64,000 nt of DNA from Ailanthus altissimus. Lineage: Eukaryota; Streptophyta; Magnoliopsida; Sapindales; Simaroubaceae. Both the position numbers and the translations under genes were made by a program. Positions 1 to 11,903 of the stretch are shown piece by piece. Position 1 is the first letter of the stretch. Every line of letters starts with the position of its first letter. The notes beneath the pieces are model-generated. The model ran no database searches. It was not told the DNA's origin and saw nothing but the letters and a program-made list of their open reading frames with translations. The stretch is from positions 4,953,001 to 5,017,000 of the forward strand of contig OX327699.1 of assembly GCA_946807835.1 (NCBI GenBank), written 5' to 3'.

Positions 1-585
1 CATTTATATGCTACAAAACACATAGAATATGTATAAGTTTTGATATTATTAGACAAATCACAAAACAAAAAAAAATTTAAAATAAATCCTCACCGAATCG
101 TCAAGCCAATTTTGTAGTATCTCGTTAAACCACGTATTGTTCGAATTGAGTCCGTACAAATGAACCCGTTGTATTGGGTCATTCTTTTTTATCCAATCTA
201 GAAACTCAGCATATTTACTCTGATCAATAGGAATCAGCTACCCGTTTATGTCAATAATAGGTCCTACTTGCAAGTCTACAAGTTTCTTCTTCACGGGCTG
301 TTTTAACGGATTGGTATATGGACTGACTTGGGCTGCTGCCTTCTTGTGAAGGCGCCCATACCTACTTATGTTTTCACCCAATAGAGCAGGTATAATTTTT
401 AAACTTGTAGGGCTATCAACAACAGGAGCAAATGATTGATGCTAAGACTCGCTAGCAGGAGTAAATGTATGAAAGTCAGCAGCCATAAATTCAGTACCCT
501 ACAAAACCAAACAATACCGATTAATGTATTGACTTGTTAAACTTTGTATCCAATATATTTTAGGTTTAAAACGTATCATACTCTG
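1..585 (-). pseudogene. Ulp1-type transposon protein, linker part (decayed)
   Basis: Read on the minus strand, about 490..101 gives a nearly open frame beginning GTEFMAADFHTF. It continues through a basic stretch (QPVKKKLVDLQVG) to a segment with conserved tryptophans (FLDWIKK, NTWFNEILQNWL). This resembles the region before the catalytic domain in plant MULE-like elements that carry a captured Ulp1 cysteine protease. Two in-frame TAG codons show decay. A splice-like acceptor (TTTGTAG) precedes the segment near 500. The catalytic His/Asp/Cys part would lie off the left edge. The segment is the continuation of the DUF1985 relic at 3361-4870, cut off from it by the solo LTR at 586-3360. Assignment rests on family memory and on the join across the LTR, so it is moderately sure. 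Confidence 0.6.
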
Positions 586-3360
586 TGACAAGACCCGACC
601 CGAGACCCTCTATTATAGATCCCAGCGGCCCTGCCGGGCACCCCGACGGAAGTTCCTCCGAACCTAACTGGGTAAGTTAAGAAATTCCGCGAGGCGAACC
701 CCTTTTTAATTCTTGTTACTACTAAGAAGATCTAGTAATATACATGAAAACGACATCTTAGTTTTAAACACAAACGGACAGAGTTTCCCCTGTTTTTCGA
801 AAAATCCATATAAACCTACAAAGAAATTTCACTTCTAATTCCAACACATCTCAATTCTACCAATTCGGACCTCCGGTCCTTTTCAAATCAAATCCAACAA
901 AACTCAATTATTTCGTGTAAATTACAAAATAAGCATAATCATAAAAAGTAAAAATGATCATCATAAACTGAAAATCTCTTCTTCTTGATTCAACACATAC
1001 TTACAAATATACATGCCTACAACTATTATGCATAAAGTAAAGAGTGCTATTAGCACATTTACATGTACAAAAATTATCTTTGGATTCGGCCCACTACTCG
1101 GCGATAGGAGAATCAGCAGCTTGCGTTCCGAGACCTGCACCTGGGAAAGGGGTTTAAAACATAAAACATAAAACGAGTGAGCTAAAGGAGCTCAGTGAGT
1201 GTAAATGAGAATTCAATTACAAGAATATTATACAAAGATAACAATTTCTAAAGTACATGCAGAAATTATGCTTCTAAAATGGATGTAAAATTGTAAAACG
1301 GTTTTTAATATCATATGCTAATGAAATCTTGCCGAGCGGATTTTATCTACATCTTTGGAAAACTATATTCAAAATCTGTATAACATAATAACTGCTGTGT
1401 GCATATAAATGCATAAATGCTATCGGTAAATCGAAAACTAGTAAAATCCTCTCTCGGCCATTTTCTTTCTAAACTGTACCAATGGTAACCCTAAAGCTCT
1501 ATACCCACGCAGCGACTCAACTAGCACCGCATACGTGAGTTGGTCACGAGGCACCTCAACTAGCAGCACCCACAGTGACATCTCAAGACATCTCACTGGC
1601 TACGCAGCGGAATCCTACATCGCATGCATATAGCGAGACAATATCCCATACACATAGAGCGACTCACATGACTCGACATCCCGACTTCCCAGAGTTAGTG
1701 ACACACCCTCAAGACCTGCCCATGTGCACGGGATATACCGGCCGGGTCTAATACAATCATCACCACTATAATCTGAGGGTACCAATGGCCTTAAAACAAA
1801 TGCAGAAATTTTAAAACTGTTTCACAAATCGATCGTGTAAAAGCATGTCTATGAATATATAAAGATCATAAATCATGTTTATGCATCGAAATCTCATAAA
1901 ACATACATAGTCATTGTGTGAAAACATAATAACCGAAAAGTAAAAGAAATGACAGATTTCCACTCACAACCTCTCCGCGCTCAATTTCGCTCCCGATTCC
2001 TGCTCCTGTTAACGCTCTCGGTTATCCTCACCTACGCGCCATAAATGACATTTAGAACCAAATCGAACACTAGAATCTCATTTAACTACTAAATGCCCTA
2101 ATCGGCATACAAAGCCCGGAGGTAAACTACTTTTCGATTTTAGTTACGGAGCCATAATCGAAACTAACTCACCATCCGGCGCCCTAAAAATTATTGAACA
2201 CCTTATCATTTGATTGGACATACTTGCCCTTCACCTTTCCAACATGGACAATTATGTCCCATTTTCTTCATTTTTGGGTTTTTCATCAACCATATACATT
2301 CAATTCACAAAATGCATCATTTACACACAATAATTCAATCAAAACACCACTCAATTCCTCACTTCTCTAAAGTGGCAGAATTTCACCCTAGATTCCAACA
2401 CATTCCTTTTCTCAATTTCTTGTTCCAATTACAACAAAATCATGCCAATTTCATTCTAAAGCCCTAATTACAATCAATTGAAATCTCTACAACAAAATTA
2501 CCAAAAACCCTAATTCTCACCTTGCCAATTTCTTCAAATTGATAACTCCTTCAAGCTCCAAACTAGAATTTAACTCAATCTAAGCCAAGAATACACATAA
2601 GAACATCAATTAACACATTCTTGAATTCTCACTTATCAAACTCATAAAAGATGCTTTTCTTACCTCTTTTTCTTGAATTTCCACTAATAGAGACTTCAAT
2701 TGAGCTTAAGGATGGGTTTGTAACCTTAATTTGGCTTGATTACACATGAAAAATCATGAAAAAAAAACTTGAATAGTCACTATAGCAGCACCCCCCTTTG
2801 AAGCTCGAATTTCTCTCTTTTTTTTTGGCTAAGTGTTAGTTTTGATTTCTCTTCAAATTTCTACACACTTCTAACATATATATAGTGCTCCCTCAATTTA
2901 CCATTTTGCCCTTCAACTTACTTAAAACTTCTAATTTGTCATTAGTTAAAAACTAATTATATAATTAGTTCATTTGTAACTATCTAGTTAGAATAGTTCA
3001 AAGAACTAACTAGAACTTCCAACTTGGCAATCCATGAGATTTCTTCTAATTGGTCCATTCTCTAATATATGGATTATGTTTCTCAACAAAGGCTTGTTCC
3101 ATTCATAACCCTTAAATGGAAATTCACATAGTAAATTAGAATTTTCTTTTCCAAGCCAATAGAGAAAAATTCTAAAAATATTCTAGGGTCATCCGGCGCA
3201 CCGATCGAGTGTGAAATTACCAAATTAGGTCTAATATCTCTCACGTGCACTATGAAGAAAATATTTCTAATAGGGTTAAAATCGAGTAACCCTACAGTGT
3301 CTTATTTGTTCTATACCGAAATCTAGGCGCCAATACTACTAATAGGGATTGGATATTACA
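586..3360 (-). mobile_element. Solo LTR, family A copy 1 (2775 bp)
   Basis: On the plus strand it begins TGACAAGACCCGACCCGAG and ends GGATTGGATATTACA, so it has TG...CA ends. It is flanked by a perfect 5-bp duplication CTCTG (581-585 and 3361-3365). Read on the minus strand the LTR starts TGTAATATCC, a common plant gypsy LTR start, and has a TATA-like CACTATATATATG at 2887..2875. A near-identical copy lies at 43418-46193 and a shorter, older copy at 56081-58498, all in the same orientation. No primer-binding site, gag or pol adjoins it, so this is a solo LTR. Short ORFs inside it, such as 2210-2467, are not taken as genes. The superfamily (long-LTR gypsy, perhaps Tekay-like) is inferred. Confidence 0.9.
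2875..2887 (-). promoter_or_regulatory. Putative TATA box of family A LTR
   Basis: The minus strand reads CACTATATATATG, close to the plant TATA consensus, about 475 bp from the LTR's minus-strand start. It is conserved in copy 2 at 45720..45708. In copy 3 the segment containing it is deleted. It would divide U3 (3360..~2880) from a long R-U5. Activity is inferred, not shown. Confidence 0.45.
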
Positions 3361-4870
3361 CTCTGCCCTACATCCTTAGAGATATTGGCTGGTTTAAGCT
3401 GTTGTATCAAGAGAGATATCTGATACAAGATATTTTCTTTAGTCTTATCAATCTTTGCTGAAAGCTCTGCGTTACCCTTATCAATCCTGGAAAATATCAT
3501 TTCTTTAAGATCATCAATCTTCTTCTCCATCTTCTTCTTCAGGATTTCATACTGTGATGTTGACGTGCGGATTGAAACTATACATAAGTTATTATAATCA
3601 ATTTTCACAAGCTAATACTAACGAGTAACAAAAGTATTAGATAATTCAAGGAAAAAAAATAAAATTATTATACCATTAATTCAGTCACTGGTGGGGATTG
3701 AAATTCGTTGAGGTGCTGCAGATTATCGGTGAATTGGGTGTCCGGGATATTAATTGTCTCCAACTTAAGGCTCCTTCCCCATTTTTCTGATGGAATGCAA
3801 AAGTTTACCGCCGCGCGATAGTCCGCAATCTTCTCATGTTTGCCGGGTACCAACTTTCTATGAATCTCCAAAATTTTTATAATATTTTAAATTTATTAAT
3901 CATTATTAAAAAATATAACACAAATTATAAGGAAGTTATATATATTGTTTATTGAACATAAAAGCATACCCTAACACCATCGAAAAAGACATCTACGACG
4001 TTTTCGTATAATGGGGTGCTCGTGCCAAACTAATTTAGAATACGAAGAAAATAATCTTTATTCCTATTGGCAAACAACTCCCCACACCTCAGGATCGCCT
4101 CGTAGATCCACACCTGAGATGATAATAAATTTAAATTACAATGCCAACAAAATAAATTTTTCTCTATCATAATATCATAATGAATCAAAAATATAGAATT
4201 ACTTACCAAGAATGCGTGATAAAATGAGTATAAGTTGTATGATTTTATATCCTCAGCGCCTATTTTTTTTACCTTCGCCAACTTTTTAATTGGAGCCGTG
4301 CATAAACTATTGTAGAGTACAGTCCATGCGATCGTGCCCCAAGTATAGACATTAAACTCATCTAAATTATCTACCAGACGAAGTACAAAATATTGTGTGA
4401 TTCTATTCTGATCACGTGACATTATCAATTTATGAAATACATAAAATAGACACATTTTTACTACATCTACATCATCGTCAAATGTAATGTTGCCGAACCA
4501 CTGATCTAAATCCTTGTAAGTCAACTGACTTCTACTCGAAAAATATTTATGACAAAGTCTATCACCTAACCCACTTACTACAGGATAATCCCCCATCCTC
4601 AAACCAATAATCAAATAAAAATCTTGACGAGAAAATCTAATACGTCTTTTACCTATATAGAACCAAAATTATTCATATAAATTTTTGGTATGCACACGTC
4701 TTAATAAAATCTCATGGGCTAAAATACCTGAGAATGAAATATTTGATACATCCAATAAACTATCAAAATATATGATTCTGAATATTTCTACCTGCCTCGA
4801 AGTCAATTTATTTTTTATATTTCATATAACCCATAACTTCGAGTACTTATATATGTTTGCTTGGTAGAAA
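3361..4870 (-). pseudogene. DUF1985-domain transposon protein (Ulp1-type MULE relic)
   Basis: The minus strand from about 4830 encodes a DUF1985 domain. It reads RQVEIFRIIYFDSLLDV, then HEILLRRVHTKN, then RFSRQDFYLIIGLRMGDYPV and LRLVDNLDEFNVYTWG, with a weaker match at VWIYEAIL near 4100. These are the hallmarks of the N-terminal half of plant Ulp1-protease transposon proteins. An in-frame TAA lies between KNLYE and FWFYIG (near 4675). Further frames at 3871..3668 and 3608..3361 match the linker and a charged coiled coil. The last frame runs straight into the solo LTR (DVGQS then LTR sequence) and resumes near 585. The gene is non-functional: it has stops, an LTR insertion and no protease domain in the window. 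Confidence 0.72.
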
Positions 4871-5895
4871 AAATTTTCGACAATTACATATTCTTTCGTG
4901 ACATTCTCCTTCCTGAAAAAATTAAAAAATTATTAATATTAATAAAAAAATAATCAATATAACATATAATCAAAATTTAATTTAATTATAACTAACAACC
5001 TAGACTATTTACATAATTATTAACCAAATTAAATTATTAAATTAAATAATTATAAATAAACATAAACAACATAAATTAACTAAAAAAATTTTAAAAATAA
5101 AAATTTTTGGAGGTAAGATGTGGTGGCGCGTGCATCTATGCGCCACCCCCAGCAGCGTGTAGACGCACGCGCTGTTGCATCTTACCTCAAAAAATATGTC
5201 AGATATAATTTATATACAATCTACTCACATTATTAACTTTCTACCGTTTAATCTACACAATTTTACATATTTTTAACTAATATAAATTATAATACTCAAA
5301 AATTAAAAAAAAAATATTTATTAATACATACCAACTTTGTTCCGCTATGATGAGAGAGAGAAGACCGCCGTGAGAGGTGGAGCGCCGCCGTGAGAGAGAG
5401 TACCGTAAAAAAAATTTGAAAAAATGAAAAGGTAAAAATAATGAAAAAAGTGTCGATGAAAAGGGAGAGAAGAAAAATAAAAAAAAATAAAGAATTATTT
5501 TTTATTTAATATAAAAAAATAAAATAAAAATATATATAATTAATTAATAATACATAAATTATTTTGACTCCGTTAAAATAATTTATACATTTAAAAATAC
5601 GATCAAATTAACCAATTTTCTTAAGTAATATACTGATAAAATTGAAATAGTCTACCGATACAATCAGGGCAAGATGGTATTTTTACTTTAAGTTAGATAT
5701 GTAAGAGATTGAGAGCAGGAGTCATTAAACTGTAATTGTTTTTTTAATTGTCAAATAACTCCTCCTTTATTGGGGATTTGGGGGGCGGATGGTAGTTTAA
5801 GGCTTGATTTCGTTTTTCATCTTTCTCCTTTTCTTTCTGCGTCTCTGTTCATCTTCTTCTGCAGTAAAAAAAACCCTACAAATCGGGGGGGAAAA
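4871..5895. other. Spacer between transposon relic and the 5896 gene
   Basis: AT-rich DNA without a convincing ORF. It contains a GC-rich hairpin (5105-5193) and a GA-rich block (5349-5402, with repeated GCCGCCGTGAGAG-like motifs) that reads as a CT-rich leader for the minus-strand transposon gene. The last ~250 bp must hold the promoter of the plus-strand gene at 5896. The transposon and this gene are head to head. Confidence 0.5.
5105..5193. repeat. GC-rich nested hairpin
   Basis: Outer arms GGAGGTAAGATG (from ~5109) and CATCTTACCTC (5178-5188) pair, extended by flanking T and A runs. Inside are two smaller stems, GGTGGCGC/GCGCCACC and CAGCGTG/CACGCGCTG. The island is sharply GC-rich within very AT-rich DNA. 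It could be a small foldback element or a structured leader of the adjacent transposon. Confidence 0.6.
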
Positions 5896-6432
5896 ATGCA
5901 TAGACGCTCACAAATGTCCCTCTTAAATTCACTCTTGAAGAACCCTTTTCAATCTTCTCCAAAACCCACGGTTCCATTTCCCTTCAATTCACTCTCTCCG
6001 GTTCCTACTCACCGACTCGCTTCCAACTCAGTCCTTATCCCAAAACCCTACTCAACTCAACTCGGTACCGACTCAATCCCGTCCTTCAATCTTTCAGTCT
6101 CAAATCCGTCATCCCACTTCGCAAAATCCCATGAAAGTCCGAGAAGCTACTCCACTGGATCAGGGGCTAAGTTGGATTACAACAGAGAAGTGGACAAGAT
6201 AAACCTCAAGTTTGCAGAGGCGAGAGAGGAGATAGAGATGGCGATGGAATCAAAGGAGACAGTGTACTTTAATGAAGAAGCTGAGTGTGCTAGAGCTGCA
6301 GTTAAAGAGGTGTTGGACTTGTTTGAAGGGCTATTGAGCACGCTAAAGGAGAGTGAAAGGGAAGCTTTGCAGAGGTCTATGGGGCTCAAGATTGAGCAGC
6401 TGAAGGCTGAACTTAAACAGTTGGATGATTGA
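5896..6432 (+). CDS. Conserved plant coiled-coil protein, probably mitochondrial
   Basis: Single exon of 178 residues. The frame is open further upstream to an ATG at 5770, but that part looks like leader (hydrophobic, CT-rich DNA). The ATG at 5896 is preceded by GGGAAAA, and the protein from there has a plausible transit peptide. ATG 5914 (MSLLNSLLK) is an alternative. Residues 1-90 are rich in Ser, Pro and Arg with almost no acidic residues, as in mitochondrial presequences. Residues 93-178 are conserved-looking and highly charged: LDYNREVDKINLKFAEAREE, ETVYFNEEAECARAAVKE, then an amphipathic helix ending KIEQLKAELKQLDD. I recognise this C-terminal pattern from uncharacterised plant proteins but know no function. 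A possible poly(A) signal AATAAA lies near 6685. A transposon relic abuts its promoter. Confidence 0.85.
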   Translation: MHRRSQMSLLNSLLKNPFQSSPKPTVPFPFNSLSPVPTHRLASNSVLIPKPYSTQLGTDSIPSFNLSVSNPSSHFAKSHESPRSYSTGSGAKLDYNREVDKINLKFAEAREEIEMAMESKETVYFNEEAECARAAVKEVLDLFEGLLSTLKESEREALQRSMGLKIEQLKAELKQLDD

Positions 6433-9400
6433 TTCGTTGAATCTTGAGGTTGGTAAAAATTGGATCTTTGGGTAGTTTTCTTATTCATTTTTTATAAGAA
6501 CTTGCTTGTGAGTTGGCTGTGGTAATGTAACTTGGAGATGAAGAGTTTATTATGGCGGAAAAAATTTATTGTAGTGAATTGCAGATGATTTTAAATAATG
6601 AATTGTGAGAATTCAGAATTCTCTTGATTCTGCTTATTATTGTTTTTTTCTTCTCTTGCAACTTCGTGTCTTGCTTTATTAGTTGAATAAATGTGATGAA
6701 CTGTTTCATGGATGAACCAGTGTGTTTTGGAAATTGTATTATGATAAGGTCTTCTGAATATGAGCTTAGTTATTCATATCTGTTACCCAAATTAAGCAGC
6801 TGCTTTATTACATTAATCTTTAGAGGTAAAAAGAAATGAAGAGCATACAATCTAAGAAAGATTAGAAGAAATAATGGTGAAAATAAAGTGCATGAACCCA
6901 ACACAATGTAGTAAGGGATTCAATTTGCTATACATATTGCAACCATTCAGAATGCAGAACAAAAACCTGCCTTAAACAACTGAGTCTCTCCAGTTTTAAC
7001 GATAGCTGTTATAGGTTTCTTGACTGCAAGTATGATCTCACTTTGGTTGTTATGAAGACCATCTTCGTAGTAGTGTTATCAATGACCAAATAAATTAATT
7101 AAAATAACATTGCCATGTACTTCTTGAGTCTTGTGATTAATTGAAAGAGTGATAATATCTTATTCTAGCAAGCAACAGATTTATTTATTTTGATGGTTGG
7201 CTCAATGCCATAAGGACATTATTTATCATATTTTTCCACCAAATCTAGAGCCAGAGATCTTAATTGGAAATGTCATAATTTCTAATTATATGGGTCTGGG
7301 TTCCACAGTTGGGATTGTGAAGTGTCAGTCTACGAGGAAATGGGGCAAGTTGTTCAACCAAAACAGAAAATACAGAGCCAGAGAAGACTGGAGACATCTT
7401 CTTACCCAATTAAATTCCCTGTATCACCTACTCATTTTCTTTATATTTATTCCATATGTTGGAAACCAAGTTATTTTAAGGATCATGTTTGTACTCACAA
7501 AGTACCCTTCTCGTTTTAAGATAAGACTCAGTTCTGGTGCTTTTACCTATGGGCAATCAAACAAGGCAAAGGATGATTAATTATTAGGAAGAGAAGACTG
7601 CATTCTGCAACAAGGCAAAGGATGATTAATTACCTAGAACCACTATTTTCATCATTCTGTCCATCTATGTTACTTACCCTTCATTATTGATTTTTAAAAG
7701 CTAACTCTTACATCATTATGTTGTTATTTGTGGCAAGTAGTTTCTACTTCTGTGACTTATGCTTCATCTTCATATATTGATGGTAAATGTTTTCATACTA
7801 AAATAACCTTTGGCACAATTCAAATTATCAGATAAAATATGCAACAAAGATGTTATACCTATTGTTTAGGTTGCTATGTTCTTAATTTGCACTTTAATCA
7901 AGTCCCATAAACTTTTCTCTGCTTTGCCTGGAAAAAAGACCAATCCTGATCTTTCCAGTCTGCAGTGTATGAGCACATGTAAATTATGATAGCATCATAG
8001 CAGCCAGATGTAATATGTGTGTTACAGAGGTCTACAGAATATAGTCCTCTAAGTTTTGAATGATGTTAAGTTGTTTTAGATTTTTCGGTATTTGCCTGGA
8101 TGAAGTAGCTTGGTATCTTATATCCTCGAAATTTTGTATTTGCTTGGTCAGGATTCAAACCCTCATGGGGCCACCTTCCTAGGATATTCATATCCTATGA
8201 TTTTCCCGACTACCAAGGTTGTAGGGTCCGGCAGTAGTCCCCAGTTTAAAACTGTGCAAACATAGAATGGTTGAGGCGGTTCAAGGCGCCCCAAATAACA
8301 AGAAGCTCAGTATCTTAATGGTTTTGGATGAGTCAAAAGTGGTTTATATCTCACATAACGACTTTATTTTACTTAAGGCTATCCTTCTCTTTCATACTAC
8401 TCTTGAGTTAATGTTTTCCTCTATAGTTACTAAAGACATCTGCAAATTCGTATTTTGTAACTTTGTTTTGATGGACGCACAGCTATGATTTTTGAAAGAT
8501 GATATCATGCTACTTGTAGGTTACTATCTGTAATCCTTTAACTCTTTATTGTCCAGTGAAGCTATCTGGAAACTGGACCAGACATGTATTTTCAAAGATG
8601 AGAGCCTTTCATATAAACCAGATGCTAAGTTACAGGAACTCACAACCCTAATTCATAATTTCTCCTTGATTCTAAAATTATGGAAAACCTTCAGGTTTTA
8701 TATATGGTTAATATGAGTGATGGAGCATATTTGCTCTCAAATATGCTCCTCAGTCTTGTGTTCTGTTACATGTTTCGTAGTTTTTATGTAGCTTTCCTTT
8801 AGGATGTAGGATTATGGTAACTATGAAGAGAAGACTGCTTTCTGCATCATGATATTAATTTATTCCTTTCATGCTGCATAAGCACTAGTTGGATGACCTG
8901 GGATATGCATTTTCATCTATCACTGTTTGATTCTTCCCATGTTATGGATGTACAGACATCCCTTATTCTCCCACTGGCAATATGGGATTTTCAGAGAAAA
9001 TCAATGGTTCAGTTTTGGCTGGGGCATTAGGAATATCAAACACAAAGGTGCCTTGAATCAACTTTGCTGTGAGGTCATCAGTTACTTTTTTGAATTCCCT
9101 TGCCAATTTAGGGTGCTTGGGCAACTAGGAAGGTAACTTTATCTGGGAAGCCTTACTTGTGGTCTGCTATTATTGTTTTTCCACCAACATCCTCTGTTCA
9201 GTTGGCAAGAAAATAACGGAAAAGAGGAGTTAAATGAAAGTCCTTCCTCAAGAAAAGTCTCTAGTTACTTCTGACTGATGTTCCACCCTCCTGTTTTATA
9301 CATTTACTAGCCTTTAGAATGTCAAAGCATATTATTAGTTATCAATTAGAAAATAACATTATATGGGAGGACAAAGAAACTAGTGGCAATGCAAAGTGTG

Positions 9401-11179
9401 GTTTCAGTAACATGCTAGTTTAGCACAACCAGAAACTGCATTATGATAATGACTTTAGGAGAAAGATTAAGAACTAGTGAACATGGGAAGGAAAGCTTAT
9501 ATTGTATCAGAAAGAGATAAGATCTTCATGAGATGGAAACGTCATGAGGGGAACATTGGAAAATGGTTTGGTATGGCTTTATGGGAGAAGATTGAAAATA
9601 AAGATGCTTGGCATTGTTGGCAATTCGTTCATCCCTGTTGTCTCCTTTTCCTTTTCTATTTTTGCTATTGTTGATTCCTCTACGGTTCACTGTTTGCATC
9701 ATTGAACTTTTGATTCTACTTTTATCATTTAGTTGATAATGTCTCAAGCTTTTAGAATCCATTGCCATTTTTGCAACTTTGATATGAGTGGCCAGCTTTA
9801 GTTTGAGAAACACCAGTTGAAATTATTATGCATCTCTTGGATAATTAGTTACATGAGTAGTGCTATTCTTACAAACTTTGAATCATATAAGTGAGATGAC
9901 AATATTCAATTAATTGCCATATAAGTTGAGATTAAGAAGCAGAATTTAATTATAAAAATAGTTACTGTAATTTATTTTTCTTTTGAATGTAAATTATTAT
10001 ACATCGGTTCAATGGTTGGGTTTGAGGCTTGTTCTTGCAAGGTTTGGGATTCAATTTTTCGATTGAATGTGTAGATTTATCCTATATTTGTGAAATGACG
10101 TGTCTCTAAAACCAGCCAGCCATTGTTAATTACCTTGATGGTGATGGTGATCAAAACTGAGTTAAAGAAATGTAAAGAAGAAAAGCGGCGCAGCGGGGGG
10201 TGGGGTGAGGTTGTCATAAAATAAGTGGGTGAAATATTCTGTTGAGCAAAGGCAATGGTGGTTCATGCTATGATCATGGCTTGTTGGCTTTATTCCTTTT
10301 GGAAGTATTGGGTAGGCACATCCTCTTTGAGGAGGCAAGAAAGCAACTAAACAAGCTCAAATGTCTTGAATAAGCCTTTCACCTTTTTGCTATTGAGGTT
10401 TGTTCTTGCATGTCTGTCTGTTCTCACTATCAAAGAAACAAAAAGAGAAGAGTAGCAAATCCTAATCATAGTTCTTGACTTCTTGGCTCAGTTAAGACAC
10501 TGCATCTGGATAATGGATTGTATTCTTTAAAAAAAAAAAAGAACATTACAAAACATAAAACAAGTAACAAAAAATTAAGACATGTAATGAGAGAGTTGAA
10601 AAACTTCATTAAGCTACTCCATGATGGTGTCACTCTTTTTTGGGATATTTAGATTCAACACGTAAAAAATCTAAAGGGATAATGAAGAGAAAATTGAAAG
10701 TTGGATTGATTAATTCAACTATTAAAATCTCTTAAAATAGTTTGAAAAATTGAAGGTCCAGATTTTGCTCTCATCAAAGAGAGATTTGGATTTGGTCTAC
10801 ATTGAATGTTGGAATAGTACTACATTTTTTAAGTATTATCACATTTTAAGTAATGTGTCATTTTAATTGAATAGTACATTTTAATAATTTATTATATTGT
10901 TTTATCATCTTGGTGAACAATACTATCGAATAAGTAAAATTTGGCATAATACTTGGAAAAAAAAAACATAATATTAATCTTATTATTGTATTTGAAATTT
11001 AATAAAAAGGAAATAAGAAAGGAAGGGAAGGGAAGGGAAGGATGTGGATGTGTTGGAGAAATGAATTGGCGATGAATCTTCTTAATTTTAAAAGAGTACT
11101 TTTTTTAAGAAGTTTTAAGGGTTTGTGGACCAAATTGAAGAATTCTGAGAAATCTATTGTCTGTTGAGGCATGTGAAGA
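6433..11179. other. Gene-poor spacer, possible 3' UTR at its left end
   Basis: The first ~250 bp are likely 3' UTR of the gene ending at 6432. The remainder has base composition typical of introns or low-copy spacer, but no ORF with family resemblance; short open frames at 7197-7580, 8927-9136 and 9526-9813 lack coding features. A 22-bp direct repeat (CAAGGCAAAGGATGATTAAT core) occurs at ~7563 and ~7611. The motif GAAGAGAAGACTGC recurs at ~7590 and ~8826. Non-coding exons or an ncRNA cannot be excluded. Confidence 0.5.
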
Positions 11180-11204
11180 GGGGGGGGGGGGGGGGGGGGG
11201 GGGG
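11180..11204 (+). repeat. Homopolymer of 25 G
   Basis: An uninterrupted run of 25 guanines followed by AGAGAGAG, about 700 bp beyond the stop codon of the receptor-kinase gene. It could form G-quadruplex or triplex structures. Its exact length is liable to sequencing or assembly error. The proline-run ORFs on the minus strand here are artefacts of it. Confidence 0.9.
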
Positions 11205-11903
11205 AGAGAGAATATGATGAAGGCATGGCTTGTTTCTGGCCTGTCTGCTTTTACTGTGATCACTGACCCTACTTGAAATATGTTGTTTCTAGTGTGATTT
11301 GTTGCTTTTTGATCTTTTCCTTCCAGGCCCCAAGCATCTTCTTTGGTATGCATTTTTTTATAGAAATTGATAATGAAATCTTGACTCTAATATTATATTA
11401 ATAAACTAAGTAATTAATAAGCTAAGCAATCGAAGAGTTTAAGTTATTAAGGACACAATGTTAGTATTAAAAACAATTCTAACAACTTATATGTTCTTTT
11501 CCGGCTGTTAAAATAGTTTAAAACAGTAAGATGTTCAAACCCAAATTCAGGCAGAAAATCTGGGATATTTGTGAAGCTTGATTACAAGAAGAGAATCTGA
11601 ATTTAAATGGCATATTCTAGTTTACAAATCCCCAAAATTCAGCCAAATATCTAGCAATTATGAATAACATGGATTAGGCAACCAAGAATTGCTGGGAAAG
11701 TTGCACCACGGAAGCAAAAACACATGAAGCAAAATCAACCACATTGATGATTCTAAAAACTGTACAACAAATCCTAATCCTCTCCCTTTCCCACAGTTAC
11801 AGCACACTTTTTCTTTCCTTTCTCTTGGGATGCTAAAGAGACTTAAATCACTAATGTCCTTACTCTAAAAGAAAGTAAAAGAGCACAAAAAAAAAAATAG
11901 AAG

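Noticed and set aside
2210..2467. 85-codon ORF repeated at 45048-45302
   Set aside because: Conserved only because both lie in copies of the same solo LTR; AT-rich codons, no motif, disrupted in copy 3.
10999..11353. Proline-run ORFs on the minus strand
   Set aside because: The proline stretch is the complement of the 25-G homopolymer; no other coding signal.
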